Positions 8,305-19,184 of a DNA stretch of 64,000 bases are shown one piece after another. This DNA comes from UBA6115 sp040776985. GTDB taxonomy: Bacteria > Bacillota > Clostridia > Christensenellales > Aristaeellaceae. The notes under the pieces were generated by a model that made no database searches, was not told the DNA's origin, and saw only the letters and a program-made list of their open reading frames with translations. The position numbers and the translations under genes were made by a program. Location of the stretch: contig JAXGZL010000002.1 of assembly GCA_040776985.1 (NCBI GenBank), forward strand, positions 806,001 to 870,000, written 5' to 3'. Positions within the stretch are counted from its first letter, which is position 1, and every line of letters begins with the position of its first letter.

Positions 8305-8847
8305 ATGATGCGAAAAGCGCCGCTGATTGTTCTGGGAACCGTGCTGATGCTGCTCCTGGTTGTGGCGTCCCTGTTCATCGGTGCCCTGCGCGGCTACCGG
8401 CAGGAAAAAGCCCAGGTGGAAAGCACCCTGGGCTCTCTTGAGGCGGTTTTCTCCAGCCGGGTGGAAACCGGCAACAACATCCTGACGGTGGCGGAGCGCC
8501 ACCTGCCCAGGGAGGATGCCCTCATCACTACGGTTAAACTTGACCTGCAGGCCCTCACCAGCAACAGCCCATTCCCCGAGCGGGCCAAGGCCAACGACAG
8601 CCTGGAACAAAACGCCAGGGCTTTGTTAAGCGCCTTGCAGAGCACCGCCTCCGTTCAGGCGGACAGCCGGGACCTGGGCTATGTGACCGGTCTTCTCCCC
8701 CAGGCGCTGGACCAGAGCGCCCAGTGGTCTGACGCCAGATACTACAACGAAGCGGCGGAAGCGTTCAACAACCGCCTCTCCGGCAGCTTTGCCGGCACCC
8801 TGGCCAGGTTGCTTGGCCAAAAGCCGGTGCAGCCCTACATCCCGTGA
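8305..8847 (+). CDS. LemA-like membrane protein
   Basis: 180-aa protein with one N-terminal membrane helix (about residues 5-27) and an outer helical domain. The end carries ARYYNEAAEAFNNRLSGSFAGTLARLLG, the conserved LemA motif (YN..v..yN..i...P...A...G), although the usual proline is lost. It lies 7 bp after telA and its end nearly abuts the TPM gene. LemA and TPM proteins often sit together and are believed to act in envelope or proteolysis-linked processes. Confidence 0.75.
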   Translation: MMRKAPLIVLGTVLMLLLVVASLFIGALRGYRQEKAQVESTLGSLEAVFSSRVETGNNILTVAERHLPREDALITTVKLDLQALTSNSPFPERAKANDSLEQNARALLSALQSTASVQADSRDLGYVTGLLPQALDQSAQWSDARYYNEAAEAFNNRLSGSFAGTLARLLGQKPVQPYIP

Positions 8848-8861
8848 AAGGAGGCCTCCAA

Positions 8862-9632
8862 ATGAAAAAAGGCATTGTTCTGATTGTGACGGCCTTCCTT
8901 CTGGCGCTGTCATTCAGCGCCCTGGCGGAAGACCTGCCTGTGGTCAATGACGCGGCCTCCGTGCTGGACACCACCACCATCCAGGACATTCAGCAGCTGA
9001 ATCAGCAGATGGAAAAGGCGCTGGACATCAGCCTGCGCGTGGAAACCAAGGATTTCCTGGGCGGCGAGCAGCCTGCCCAGTACGCCAGGGCGCTCCGGGA
9101 GGGCTCTGACAAGGCGGACAAAACCATCCTGCTGGTCATGGTCATCGGTGAGGAGCGCTATGCCGTCTCCATCGGATCCGCAGCCCAGGCGATGCTTCGC
9201 CAGGACGCGGCGGAAAACCAGCTGGCAAGCTCCTTCCGCCAGGCCTTTTTAAACAGGGAATACTCTAGGGCTGTTAACAGCGTGTTGACCCAGTGGGCGG
9301 CGCACATGCAGAAATCCTCCGGCAAGTCCTTTGACGCCGGCCGGTATGTGACCCCTGTCGTCAAGCCCACCTCCCGCATCACCAACCCCCTGGACAGTTT
9401 CTTCAGGGAATGGGACAAAAGCGAGCAGTCCGCCCGGCAGTACCAGGAGGAGGCCCATGACGCCAAGGAGTATAAGGGCGGGCTCAGCTTCTGGCAGATC
9501 GTTATCATCGGCTTTGTCCTGTACAAGATCTTTGGCCGCAATAAATACACCGGCAAAAAGCGGGGCTGCGGACCCCTGGGCTGGATTTTTGGCACCTGGG
9601 GACTGAGCAAGTTCTTCGGCTTCAGGAAGTAA
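8862..9632 (+). CDS. TPM-domain (YgcG-like) secreted/membrane protein
   Basis: 256 aa with a signal peptide (MKKGIVLIVTAFLLALSFSALA), a TPM domain about residues 25-140 (VVNDAASVLD, LLVMVIGEERYAVSIGSAAQ) and one membrane helix near residue 210, followed by a basic, glycine- and lysine-rich end. The start is set by AAAGGAGG upstream; an in-frame ATG six codons earlier would bury the ribosome site. TPM proteins occur with LemA proteins, as here. The 3-bp gap to the next gene implies one operon. Confidence 0.82.
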   Translation: MKKGIVLIVTAFLLALSFSALAEDLPVVNDAASVLDTTTIQDIQQLNQQMEKALDISLRVETKDFLGGEQPAQYARALREGSDKADKTILLVMVIGEERYAVSIGSAAQAMLRQDAAENQLASSFRQAFLNREYSRAVNSVLTQWAAHMQKSSGKSFDAGRYVTPVVKPTSRITNPLDSFFREWDKSEQSARQYQEEAHDAKEYKGGLSFWQIVIIGFVLYKIFGRNKYTGKKRGCGPLGWIFGTWGLSKFFGFRK

Positions 9633-9634
9633 CC

Positions 9635-10840
9635 ATGCGCCTTGTTTTGATCAGTCTGGACGCCGTTTTCAGCCGGGACGCGGAATTCCTGCTGTCCCTC
9701 CCCCATCTGGGTGCCTTGTCCAAGCAGGGCATCTTTTGTGATCGGGTGAAAACCATCTACCCCACCCTCACCTATCCCATCCACGCCAGCATCATCAGCG
9801 GCTGCTATCCGGACCGGCATGGCATCGGCCATAATGAGCCCTTTGCCCCGGATCTGCCGGCGGATAAACGCCCCTGGCACTGGGACGCGGCGGACATCCA
9901 GACGGACACCCTGTTCACCCAGGCTGCCCGCGCCGGCAGGCAGGTGGCTACGGTCATGTGGCCCACCACCGGGCGCAGCCCTCACATCCGCTACAATCTG
10001 GCGGAGGTCAGAGCCCTGCCGGGGGAAAATCAGGTGATGAAGGCCCTGCGTTACGGCAGCGCCTGGTGGCTGCTTAAAAACGAGCTGAAATACGGCAAGA
10101 TCCGCAACGGCATCAGCCAGCCAGGCCTGGATGACTATGCCACCCAGACCTTCCTGTCCCTGATAGACAAACACCGCCGCATGCCGGACCTGATGGCCCT
10201 GCATCTGACCGACTGCGACTCCGCCCGTCATCACCACGGCACCTTCAGCCCGGAGGTTCAGGAGGCCCTGGTCCGGCTGGATGAGCGGGTGGGCCGCGTC
10301 ATGCAGGCGCTGGAAGAGGAAGACGCGCTGCGGGACACCGTGGTGGCCGTGGTCAGCGACCATGGGCACGCAGACATCAAAGGCTGTGTGGAGCTGAACA
10401 CCTGGTTTTCAGGCAAGGGCATCAAGGCCCAGGCGCACAGCCTGGGGCTGGGCGCCTATGTGCGCATCCATCGGGGGGATTATGCCCTAGTGCTGCAGGC
10501 GCTTCGCGACAACAAGGAGGACTTGCGCCTTTCCCACGTCTACACCCGGGAAGAGCTGCGGGAAATGCACGCGCCGGAGGACGTTCTGCTGGCGGTTGAG
10601 CCGGAAGAAGGCTTTGCCATCGCGGAGGACGCCTGTGAGCAGGAACACCTGGCCACCCATGGCTTTGGCCTGCAGCATGAAGGGGCAGATTGCCTGATGT
10701 GGCTTTATGGCCCTATGTTTCCCAAAGGCGCCCGCCTGGACCGCTGCAATTTGGTGGACATCGCCCCCACCCTGGCCCGGGCCATTCACCTGCACCTGCC
10801 CGATGCCCAGGGCCAGTCCCTGGACGCCCTGTTTATCTGA
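9635..10840 (+). CDS. Alkaline phosphatase superfamily phosphodiesterase (nucleotide pyrophosphatase type)
   Basis: 401-aa protein of the type I phosphodiesterase / nucleotide pyrophosphatase group. It shows the metal Asp in LISLDA, the nucleophile-threonine segment YPTLTYPIHASIISGCYPDRHGIGHNE, LHLTDCDSARHHHG, the metal-binding VVSDHGHADI and a C-terminal TDHG-like block (ATHGFG). No signal peptide is seen, so it should act in the cytoplasm. The substrate is unknown; phosphodiester or phosphonate compounds fit the fold. It lies within the xpaC-telA operon, not a usual partner. Confidence 0.85.
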   Translation: MRLVLISLDAVFSRDAEFLLSLPHLGALSKQGIFCDRVKTIYPTLTYPIHASIISGCYPDRHGIGHNEPFAPDLPADKRPWHWDAADIQTDTLFTQAARAGRQVATVMWPTTGRSPHIRYNLAEVRALPGENQVMKALRYGSAWWLLKNELKYGKIRNGISQPGLDDYATQTFLSLIDKHRRMPDLMALHLTDCDSARHHHGTFSPEVQEALVRLDERVGRVMQALEEEDALRDTVVAVVSDHGHADIKGCVELNTWFSGKGIKAQAHSLGLGAYVRIHRGDYALVLQALRDNKEDLRLSHVYTREELREMHAPEDVLLAVEPEEGFAIAEDACEQEHLATHGFGLQHEGADCLMWLYGPMFPKGARLDRCNLVDIAPTLARAIHLHLPDAQGQSLDALFI

Positions 10841-10868
10841 TCATCTGAGCTGAAAGGAGCAATGTCCC

Positions 10869-11759
10869 TTGCCCAGACAGGCTTTGGTCACCTATTTTTA
10901 TCAGTCCGCCTTTACGGTGTCGCTGAAGAAAACCCTGCTGGTGTTCAGCTATCGCCAGACAGGCCTTCAGCAGATTGCCCCTGAACAGCAGCTGAGCGAC
11001 AAGGACTTCCAGGGTTTCAACAACATCCTGGTCTTTGTGCCCAACGCCTCCCTCACCCATCACGACCATGGCGCCATCTACAAGTGGAAGTCCTCCTTCC
11101 CCATCACCTATCTGATCTCAGAGGATGCCAAGAAGGACGCGCCGGACCTGCCCAACATCAGGGTTTGCCGGGAGGGCGAAAAGTTCTCTGTGGCGGAGGC
11201 CACAGTCAGCGTCCATGGCTCCACCGATGCCGGGGTTTCCTTTCTGGTGGAGTCCGAGGACATCTGTATGTTCCACGCCGGGGACCTGAACCTCTGGCAC
11301 TGGCGGGAGGAAAACACCCTGCGGGACATCGCCCGGGCGGAGGAAACCTTCTATGAAAAGGTGGCTGCCATCCCCAAGGACAAGGTGGACATCTGCTTTT
11401 TCCCCCTGGACCCCAACCAGGGCGGGCTGTATGACGCAGGGGCCAATCACCTGATCATGGCCATCAGGCCCCGGGTGTTCTTCCCCATGCACTTTGGCAG
11501 CCGGCAGGAGATTGCTCAGGAGTATTCCAGGCGTTCCATCATCAGGCGCACCGTGGTCTTTGCGCTGACCCAGGTGCGCGAATCCGCCCTGGTGGACCTG
11601 TCCGCCAAAACCCCCATTGTCCGCTCCACCGCCCCGGGTCGCGGCAGCGCGCCCGGCAGCATCCGGCGGGGCAGCGTGGACCTCTCCGCCTACACCCAGG
11701 AGGATCCCTTCGCCCAGACTGACCTGCCCGTCACACTGGACAATGACGACGAAAACTGA
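10869..11759 (+). CDS. MBL-fold metallo-hydrolase
   Basis: 296-aa metallo-beta-lactamase-fold protein. The metal site is recognisable but diverged: LTHHDHG (about residue 63) for the HxHxDH motif, MFHAGDLN for the second site and FFPMHFG for the last histidine. The final 60 residues are low-complexity (R, S, P, G) and probably disordered. The start is TTG at 10869, placed eight bases after AGGAGC; an ATG at 10862 is in another frame. It is the last gene of the xpaC operon. Hydrolase substrate unknown. Confidence 0.78.
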   Translation: MPRQALVTYFYQSAFTVSLKKTLLVFSYRQTGLQQIAPEQQLSDKDFQGFNNILVFVPNASLTHHDHGAIYKWKSSFPITYLISEDAKKDAPDLPNIRVCREGEKFSVAEATVSVHGSTDAGVSFLVESEDICMFHAGDLNLWHWREENTLRDIARAEETFYEKVAAIPKDKVDICFFPLDPNQGGLYDAGANHLIMAIRPRVFFPMHFGSRQEIAQEYSRRSIIRRTVVFALTQVRESALVDLSAKTPIVRSTAPGRGSAPGSIRRGSVDLSAYTQEDPFAQTDLPVTLDNDDEN

Positions 11760-11797
11760 TTGATATAAAACAACCTGATATCTTCATCATACGGGAC

Positions 11798-11820
11798 GGC
11801 GCGACAGCGCCCCCCTTTTT
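11798..11820 (+). terminator. Terminator of the xpaC-MBL operon
   Basis: GGCGC-GACA-GCGCC followed by CCC and TTTTT, 38 bp after the MBL gene stop and before the pcrA promoter. The stem is short but GC-only. Confidence 0.55.
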
Positions 11821-11848
11821 GCATAATGCCCATATGCGCTTTAACAGA

Positions 11849-11878
11849 TTGTACAAACAGCACAATATTTGATATAAT
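11849..11878 (+). promoter_or_regulatory. SigA-type promoter for pcrA-ligA
   Basis: TTGTAC and TATAAT with an 18-bp spacer, 86 bp before the pcrA start, in an AT-rich pocket of otherwise GC-rich DNA. Confidence 0.65.
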
Positions 11879-11963
11879 TGTGTTAGTATCTGCCCGCATT
11901 GCGTCTTTTTGCTGTGGGGCAGAGAGTGAACTGGCCAGCACCCTTGGCCAATATGGGGGAAAT

Positions 11964-14219
<2,256 letters not shown>

Positions 14220-14220
14220 C

Positions 14221-16206
14221 ATGGACAGCCAAACCATGATGCAGCGGCTGGTTGACCAGTTGAACGAAGCCAGCCGCCACTATTATGTGCTGGACAAGCC
14301 CATCATGCCCGACCGGGAATGGGACCTGTTATACGATGAATTAAAGGCGCTGGAACAGCAAACGGGCCAGCGCCTTCCCGATTCCCCCACCAGACGGGTG
14401 GGCGGCGATCCCCTGCCTGCCTTCCGCCAGCACCGGCACATGAGCCGGCTGTGGAGCATGGACAAGGTGCAGTCAACTGCGGCGCTTGCCCAGTGGTTTG
14501 ACCGGGTCAAGGCCGCCCACGCCAGGGTGCCCGGTCTGCCGTCGCTCTCCTACTCAGTTGAATACAAGTATGACGGATTAACCCTGGTGCTGACCTATGA
14601 CCAGGGCCTGCTGATCCACGCCGCCACCCGGGGCAATGGTGAGGTTGGGGAGGAGGTGCTCCCCCAGGCCATGACCATTGCCTCTGTTCCCCTGTCCATC
14701 CCCTACAAGGGGCTGATGGAAATCCACGGGGAATGCTATATGCCCCTGTCCCAATTGGCCAAATACAATAAAACAGCGGCTGAGCCGCTGAAAAACGCCC
14801 GCAACGCGGCAGCCGGTGGGCTTCGCAGCCTGGACCCGGAAGTCACCCGGCAGCGCAGGCTGCAGGCCCGGTTTTATGACATCCCCACCATCAGCGATCC
14901 CCCCTATCGGGATCAGGAGGGCATGTATCACTTCATCGCGGAGAACGGCTTCCCCACCTCCCCCATCCTGTTCTCAGGCGCTGAGCAGGCTGAGGTGGAG
15001 AAGGCCATCAACCTGGTGGAGGAGCGCCGGGAGACCCTGGACTTTCTGATTGATGGCGCGGTGATCAAGGTTACCGACCTGAAGACCCGCCAGGCCCTCG
15101 GCTTTACGGACAAGTTCCCCCGCTGGGCGGTTGCCTTCAAGTTCGCGGCGGAGGAGGCCACGGCCACCCTGGAGGCCGTCACCTGGGATCCTGGGCGCAG
15201 CGGCAAGCTGACCCCCCTGGGGCACCTGAGCCCGGTGGACTTTGCCGGCGTCACGGTGCGCAAGGCGACGCTCAACAACTACGGCGACATTCAAAGAAAG
15301 CAGCTCACCCTGGGCGCCACCGTCTGGGTGCGCCGCTCCAACGATGTGATCCCGGAAATCCTGGGCCATGTCACTGGCAGCGTCACCGGGGAAACCATTC
15401 CAAAGCCTGAGATCTGCCCCGCCTGCCAGACCACCCTGGTTGAGATTGGCGCCCACCTGTTCTGCCCCAACCGGGACGGCTGTAAACCCCAGATCATCGC
15501 CAGGCTGACCCACTATGCCTCCAAGGAGGCCATGGACATAGATCAGCTGTCTGATAAAACGGTGGAAGCGCTGTATGACAGCCTGGGCGTTTCAGAACCC
15601 CATCACCTCTACCGTTTGACGATGCTGGAAATGCTCACCCTGCCCGGCTTTAAGGAGAAACGGGCGGAACGGCTGCTGTCAGGCATAGAGGCCAGCCGGC
15701 ATCCCTCCCTGGACGCCTTTCTGGTAGCCATCGGCATCCCCGGCATCGGCCGGGTCACCGCCCGGGACCTGGCCAAGGCTTTCTTAAGCCTTGAGGCCCT
15801 GCGCAAAGCGCCGGTGGAGGCCCTCACCGCCATCCCCTCTGTGGGGGAGGTGATTGCCGCTTCCATCGTGGAGTTCTTTCAGGATTCCGTCAACAGCCAG
15901 ATGGTGGATGCCCTGCTTGCCTGCGGCGTAATACCCCGGGAGGTGCTGCCTGAAGGCGAAGGTGGCGTATTAAGCGGGCAGAGCGTGGTGCTCACCGGCA
16001 CCTTGCCCACCCTCAGCCGCCAGCAGGCGGAGGAACTGATCACAAGGCATGGGGGCAATGTATCCAGCGCCGTCAGCCGCAGGACCAGCTTTGTCCTCCT
16101 GGGCGAAAAGCCCGGCAGCAAGCTGCAAAAGGCGCAGAGCCTGGGCATCCAGATCCTGGATGAGGCAGAATTCCTCGCCCGGATCAATGAGCCGGCTGTG
16201 GGCTGA
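14221..16206 (+). CDS. ligA: NAD-dependent DNA ligase
   Basis: 661-aa ligase that seals nicks using NAD. The adenylation domain carries the nucleophile lysine in EYKYDGL (Lys116), preceded by the Ia domain (YYVLDKPIMPDREWD). It continues with the OB fold, a four-cysteine zinc finger (CPACQTTL ... CPNRDGC), helix-hairpin-helix repeats and a BRCT domain (about residues 585-661). One expected element is a little degenerate: the zinc finger's last spacing (NRDGCK). Translation follows pcrA directly, so the two are expressed together. Confidence 0.97.
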   Translation: MDSQTMMQRLVDQLNEASRHYYVLDKPIMPDREWDLLYDELKALEQQTGQRLPDSPTRRVGGDPLPAFRQHRHMSRLWSMDKVQSTAALAQWFDRVKAAHARVPGLPSLSYSVEYKYDGLTLVLTYDQGLLIHAATRGNGEVGEEVLPQAMTIASVPLSIPYKGLMEIHGECYMPLSQLAKYNKTAAEPLKNARNAAAGGLRSLDPEVTRQRRLQARFYDIPTISDPPYRDQEGMYHFIAENGFPTSPILFSGAEQAEVEKAINLVEERRETLDFLIDGAVIKVTDLKTRQALGFTDKFPRWAVAFKFAAEEATATLEAVTWDPGRSGKLTPLGHLSPVDFAGVTVRKATLNNYGDIQRKQLTLGATVWVRRSNDVIPEILGHVTGSVTGETIPKPEICPACQTTLVEIGAHLFCPNRDGCKPQIIARLTHYASKEAMDIDQLSDKTVEALYDSLGVSEPHHLYRLTMLEMLTLPGFKEKRAERLLSGIEASRHPSLDAFLVAIGIPGIGRVTARDLAKAFLSLEALRKAPVEALTAIPSVGEVIAASIVEFFQDSVNSQMVDALLACGVIPREVLPEGEGGVLSGQSVVLTGTLPTLSRQQAEELITRHGGNVSSAVSRRTSFVLLGEKPGSKLQKAQSLGIQILDEAEFLARINEPAVG

Positions 16207-16238
16207 TGGGCCCTGGCCTGATAATGGGTATATAAATT

Positions 16239-16265
16239 GCAGGGTCGCACCCTGCGTTTTTTATT
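16239..16265 (+). terminator. Terminator after pcrA-ligA
   Basis: GCAGGGT-CGC-ACCCTGC, a 7-bp perfect stem followed by GTTTTTT, 33 bp after ligA. Confidence 0.85.
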
Positions 16266-16289
16266 TTATGTGATGAAAGCGAGACGAAA

Positions 16290-19130
16290 ATGCTTGAACT
16301 GCGCAAGATCTGCAAAACCTACCGCGCCGGGGATGTCACCGTCCATGCGCTGAATGAGGTGAGCATTTCCTTCCGGAAAAATGAGTTTGTCGCCATTCTG
16401 GGCCCCTCCGGCGGGGGAAAAACCACGCTGCTGAATATCGTGGGCGGATTGGACCAGTACAGCTCCGGAGACCTGGTGATTGACGGGCACTCCACAAAGG
16501 CCTTCACCGACAGGGACTGGGACAGCTACCGCAACCACTCCGTGGGCTTTGTGTTTCAAAGCTATAACCTGATCCCCCATCAGACAGCCCTTGCCAATGT
16601 GGAATTGGCTCTCACCCTGTCGGGCGTCAGCGCCGCTGAGCGCAAGGCACGCGCCAGAGAGGCCATGGCGGCTGTGGGCCTTTCTGACCAATTGAACAAA
16701 AAGCCCAATCAGCTTTCCGGTGGGCAGATGCAGCGGGTAGCCATTGCCAGGGCTCTGGTCAATAACCCGGACATCCTGCTGGCGGACGAGCCCACCGGCG
16801 CCCTGGACTCTGACACCAGCCTGCAGGTGATGGACATCCTGAAGGAAATTGCCAGGGACAGGCTGGTCATCATGGTCACCCACAATCAGGAGCTTGCAAA
16901 GCGCTATGCCACCCGCATCGTGGGGCTGGTGGACGGCCAGGTGACCAGCGACAGCCATCCCTTTGATATAGCAGAAAAAGAGGATGTTTCTACCGGGAAG
17001 AGGTCCACCGCCATGGGCTATCTCACTGCCCTGGGGCTGTCCTTCAACAACCTGCTGACCAAAAAGGGGCGGGCTCTGCTCACCGCTTTCGCCGGGTCCA
17101 TCGGCATCATCGGCATCGCCCTGATCCTTTCCCTGTCAAACGGGGTCAACCAGTACATCAGCCGCATCCAGCGGGACACCATGGCAGCCTATCCCATTGT
17201 GGTGGAGTCTGAGGCCATCAACCTGGGCAATATGATGACCACCATGCGGGACATTGGCCACCGGCAGGCAGAGCATGACCTGGATGCCATCTACGTGAAT
17301 CCAGTTTCCACCCAGTCCACCCGGGGCATGAGCGCCAGCATCACCCAAAACAACCTGACCGCTATCAAGGCCTATCTGGATCAGCCGGATAACCTGCTTG
17401 CCCCACATCTCTCCAACATCACCTACAACTATGAGGCCGCCTTCACCCTCTTGAGCCAGGATCCTGAGGGGGAACTGGTTCAGGCTGGCAGCCCCGGCGG
17501 GGGCAGCTTTTCCGCCCCCGGGCCCTTCATGAGAATGGGAGGGAATTCCTCCGCTATCGCCGCCTTTTTGCCCAGCGATGAAAAGGGCTTGCCCGGGGAA
17601 GCCATGAAGGCCCAGTATGAGCTGCTGGCGGGCAATTGGCCCGCAAAAGCGGATGAACTGGTGCTGGTTCTGGACGACAGCAATGAAATCCCTGATACCA
17701 TTCTCTACCAGCTGGGGCTGCTGCCCGCCCGGGATGTCCGCGGCCTGTATGAGGGGCAGGGCACGCACAGCCAGGATTTGTCCAAGGTATCCTGGCAGTA
17801 TCAGGACCTGATCGGGCGCGTCTATACCGCAGTGCCGGACAGCCTCTTTTATCAGCAGGGCAGCAACGGACGCTTCGCATACCTCAGGGATGACCCGGCT
17901 GCCTTCAAGGAAGTGGTCAAGGAGGGCATCCCCCTGAAGGTGGTGGGTGTCCTGCGGGCTGGCAACAACGCCACGGTGCTAAACCGCGGGGGCCTTGGCT
18001 ACACCCAGGCGCTGATTGACCTGATCATTAAGAAAACAGACCAAAGTCCAGCGGTCAAGGCCCAATTGGAAAGCCCGGAGCGCAATGTGCTCAATGGCTT
18101 GCTTTTTCATCCGGAAAACGATGCCATCAAGGCGGAGGAGACAAGGAATTATCTGGAAGGCCTGGTCCCCAGCCAGAAGGCCCTGATGTCAGAGCGTCTG
18201 CTGAAGCTCTTCCCCTCTCAGACCGGGCCAGAGAGCAGCCCTGCCCCTGACATGCCCCCAGGTGGCATGAACCGGGAGCAGCTGATGTCCCTGATCGAGT
18301 CCTTCCAGGGCTCCGGCAGGCTGCCGGGCGGGCTTTCTCAGGCCATTGACCCTTCCATGATGGAGCAGATGATGGACATGGCCCAGGCCTATATGCAGGG
18401 CAACCTGTCCGGCCTGGATGAAACCCAGAAGGCCACCATGCTGGATCTGTTTGTGAAGGATGCGAGCGAAAGCCAGCTGGTCACCTTCTATGATGAGGTG
18501 ATTGCCAGGGAAGCCGGCAGCCTGGAGGACACTCTGCGCAGCCTGGGGATGGTGGACAAATCCTCCCCCAGCTCCATCTCGCTGTACTCCGACAGTTTTG
18601 AGGCCAAGGAAGCCCTGACGGACGCCATCAACCGCTACAACGGCACAGCGGACGCGGACAAGCAGATCACCTATACCGATTTCGTCTCCCTCATCACCAG
18701 TTCCGTCACCAACATCGTCAACGTCATCACCTTTGTGCTGGTGGCCTTTGTGGCCGTGTCCCTGGTGGTGTCCTCCCTCATGATCGGCATCATCACCTAT
18801 ATCTCCGTTCTGGAGCGCACCAAGGAGATCGGCATCCTCAGGGCGGTGGGCGCCTCAAAAAAGGACGTGTCCCGTGTGTTCACCGCGGAAACGGTCATCA
18901 TTGGCCTGACCGCCGGGGGGATTGGGGTGATTGTCTCGGTGCTGCTGTCCATCCCCATCAACATGCTGATCCACATCCTGACAAAAGACGAAAAGATCAA
19001 CGCTGTCCTGCCCATCCTTAGCGCTTTTATCCTGATTGGCATCAGCGTGCTGCTGTCCATCATCGCCGGCCGCATCCCCGCTAGGATCGCCGCAAAGAAG
19101 GACCCCGTGGTGGCGCTGCGCACTGAGTAA
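16290..19130 (+). CDS. Fused ABC transporter ATPase/permease (FtsX/MacB type)
   Basis: 946-aa single-chain half transporter. Residues 1-235 form a MacB/LolD-like ATPase with Walker A (GPSGGGKTT, Lys44), LSGGQMQR, LLADEPTGALDSD and the His switch. A membrane helix (about 255-275) leads to a very long extracytoplasmic part (about 280-805), then three FtsX-type helices with SVLERTKEIGILRAVGASKKDVSRVF. The family exports peptides or moves lipids, or works mechanically in the envelope. The outer part (over 500 residues, with a Met/Pro/Gly-rich stretch near 640-700) is much larger than the usual MacB domain. Substrate unknown. Confidence 0.9.
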   Translation: MLELRKICKTYRAGDVTVHALNEVSISFRKNEFVAILGPSGGGKTTLLNIVGGLDQYSSGDLVIDGHSTKAFTDRDWDSYRNHSVGFVFQSYNLIPHQTALANVELALTLSGVSAAERKARAREAMAAVGLSDQLNKKPNQLSGGQMQRVAIARALVNNPDILLADEPTGALDSDTSLQVMDILKEIARDRLVIMVTHNQELAKRYATRIVGLVDGQVTSDSHPFDIAEKEDVSTGKRSTAMGYLTALGLSFNNLLTKKGRALLTAFAGSIGIIGIALILSLSNGVNQYISRIQRDTMAAYPIVVESEAINLGNMMTTMRDIGHRQAEHDLDAIYVNPVSTQSTRGMSASITQNNLTAIKAYLDQPDNLLAPHLSNITYNYEAAFTLLSQDPEGELVQAGSPGGGSFSAPGPFMRMGGNSSAIAAFLPSDEKGLPGEAMKAQYELLAGNWPAKADELVLVLDDSNEIPDTILYQLGLLPARDVRGLYEGQGTHSQDLSKVSWQYQDLIGRVYTAVPDSLFYQQGSNGRFAYLRDDPAAFKEVVKEGIPLKVVGVLRAGNNATVLNRGGLGYTQALIDLIIKKTDQSPAVKAQLESPERNVLNGLLFHPENDAIKAEETRNYLEGLVPSQKALMSERLLKLFPSQTGPESSPAPDMPPGGMNREQLMSLIESFQGSGRLPGGLSQAIDPSMMEQMMDMAQAYMQGNLSGLDETQKATMLDLFVKDASESQLVTFYDEVIAREAGSLEDTLRSLGMVDKSSPSSISLYSDSFEAKEALTDAINRYNGTADADKQITYTDFVSLITSSVTNIVNVITFVLVAFVAVSLVVSSLMIGIITYISVLERTKEIGILRAVGASKKDVSRVFTAETVIIGLTAGGIGVIVSVLLSIPINMLIHILTKDEKINAVLPILSAFILIGISVLLSIIAGRIPARIAAKKDPVVALRTE

Positions 19131-19147
19131 CTTACTGGTCTATTTTA

Positions 19148-19184
19148 GGGGAAGGACCCAAGCAGACGTCCTTTCCCCTTTTTT
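19148..19184. terminator. Bidirectional terminator between ABC transporter and rsgA
   Basis: GGGGAAGGAC / GTCCTTTCCCC stem (one bulge) with TTTTTT on the plus side. On the minus side the last base of rsgA abuts the stem, followed by a weaker TAAAAT, so the main use is for the ABC gene. Confidence 0.75.

Noticed and set aside
9158..10369. A 400-codon open frame antisense to the TPM and phosphodiesterase genes
   Set aside because: It is a by-product of GC-rich coding DNA: the plus strand has clear domains and ribosome sites, the antisense protein has none.
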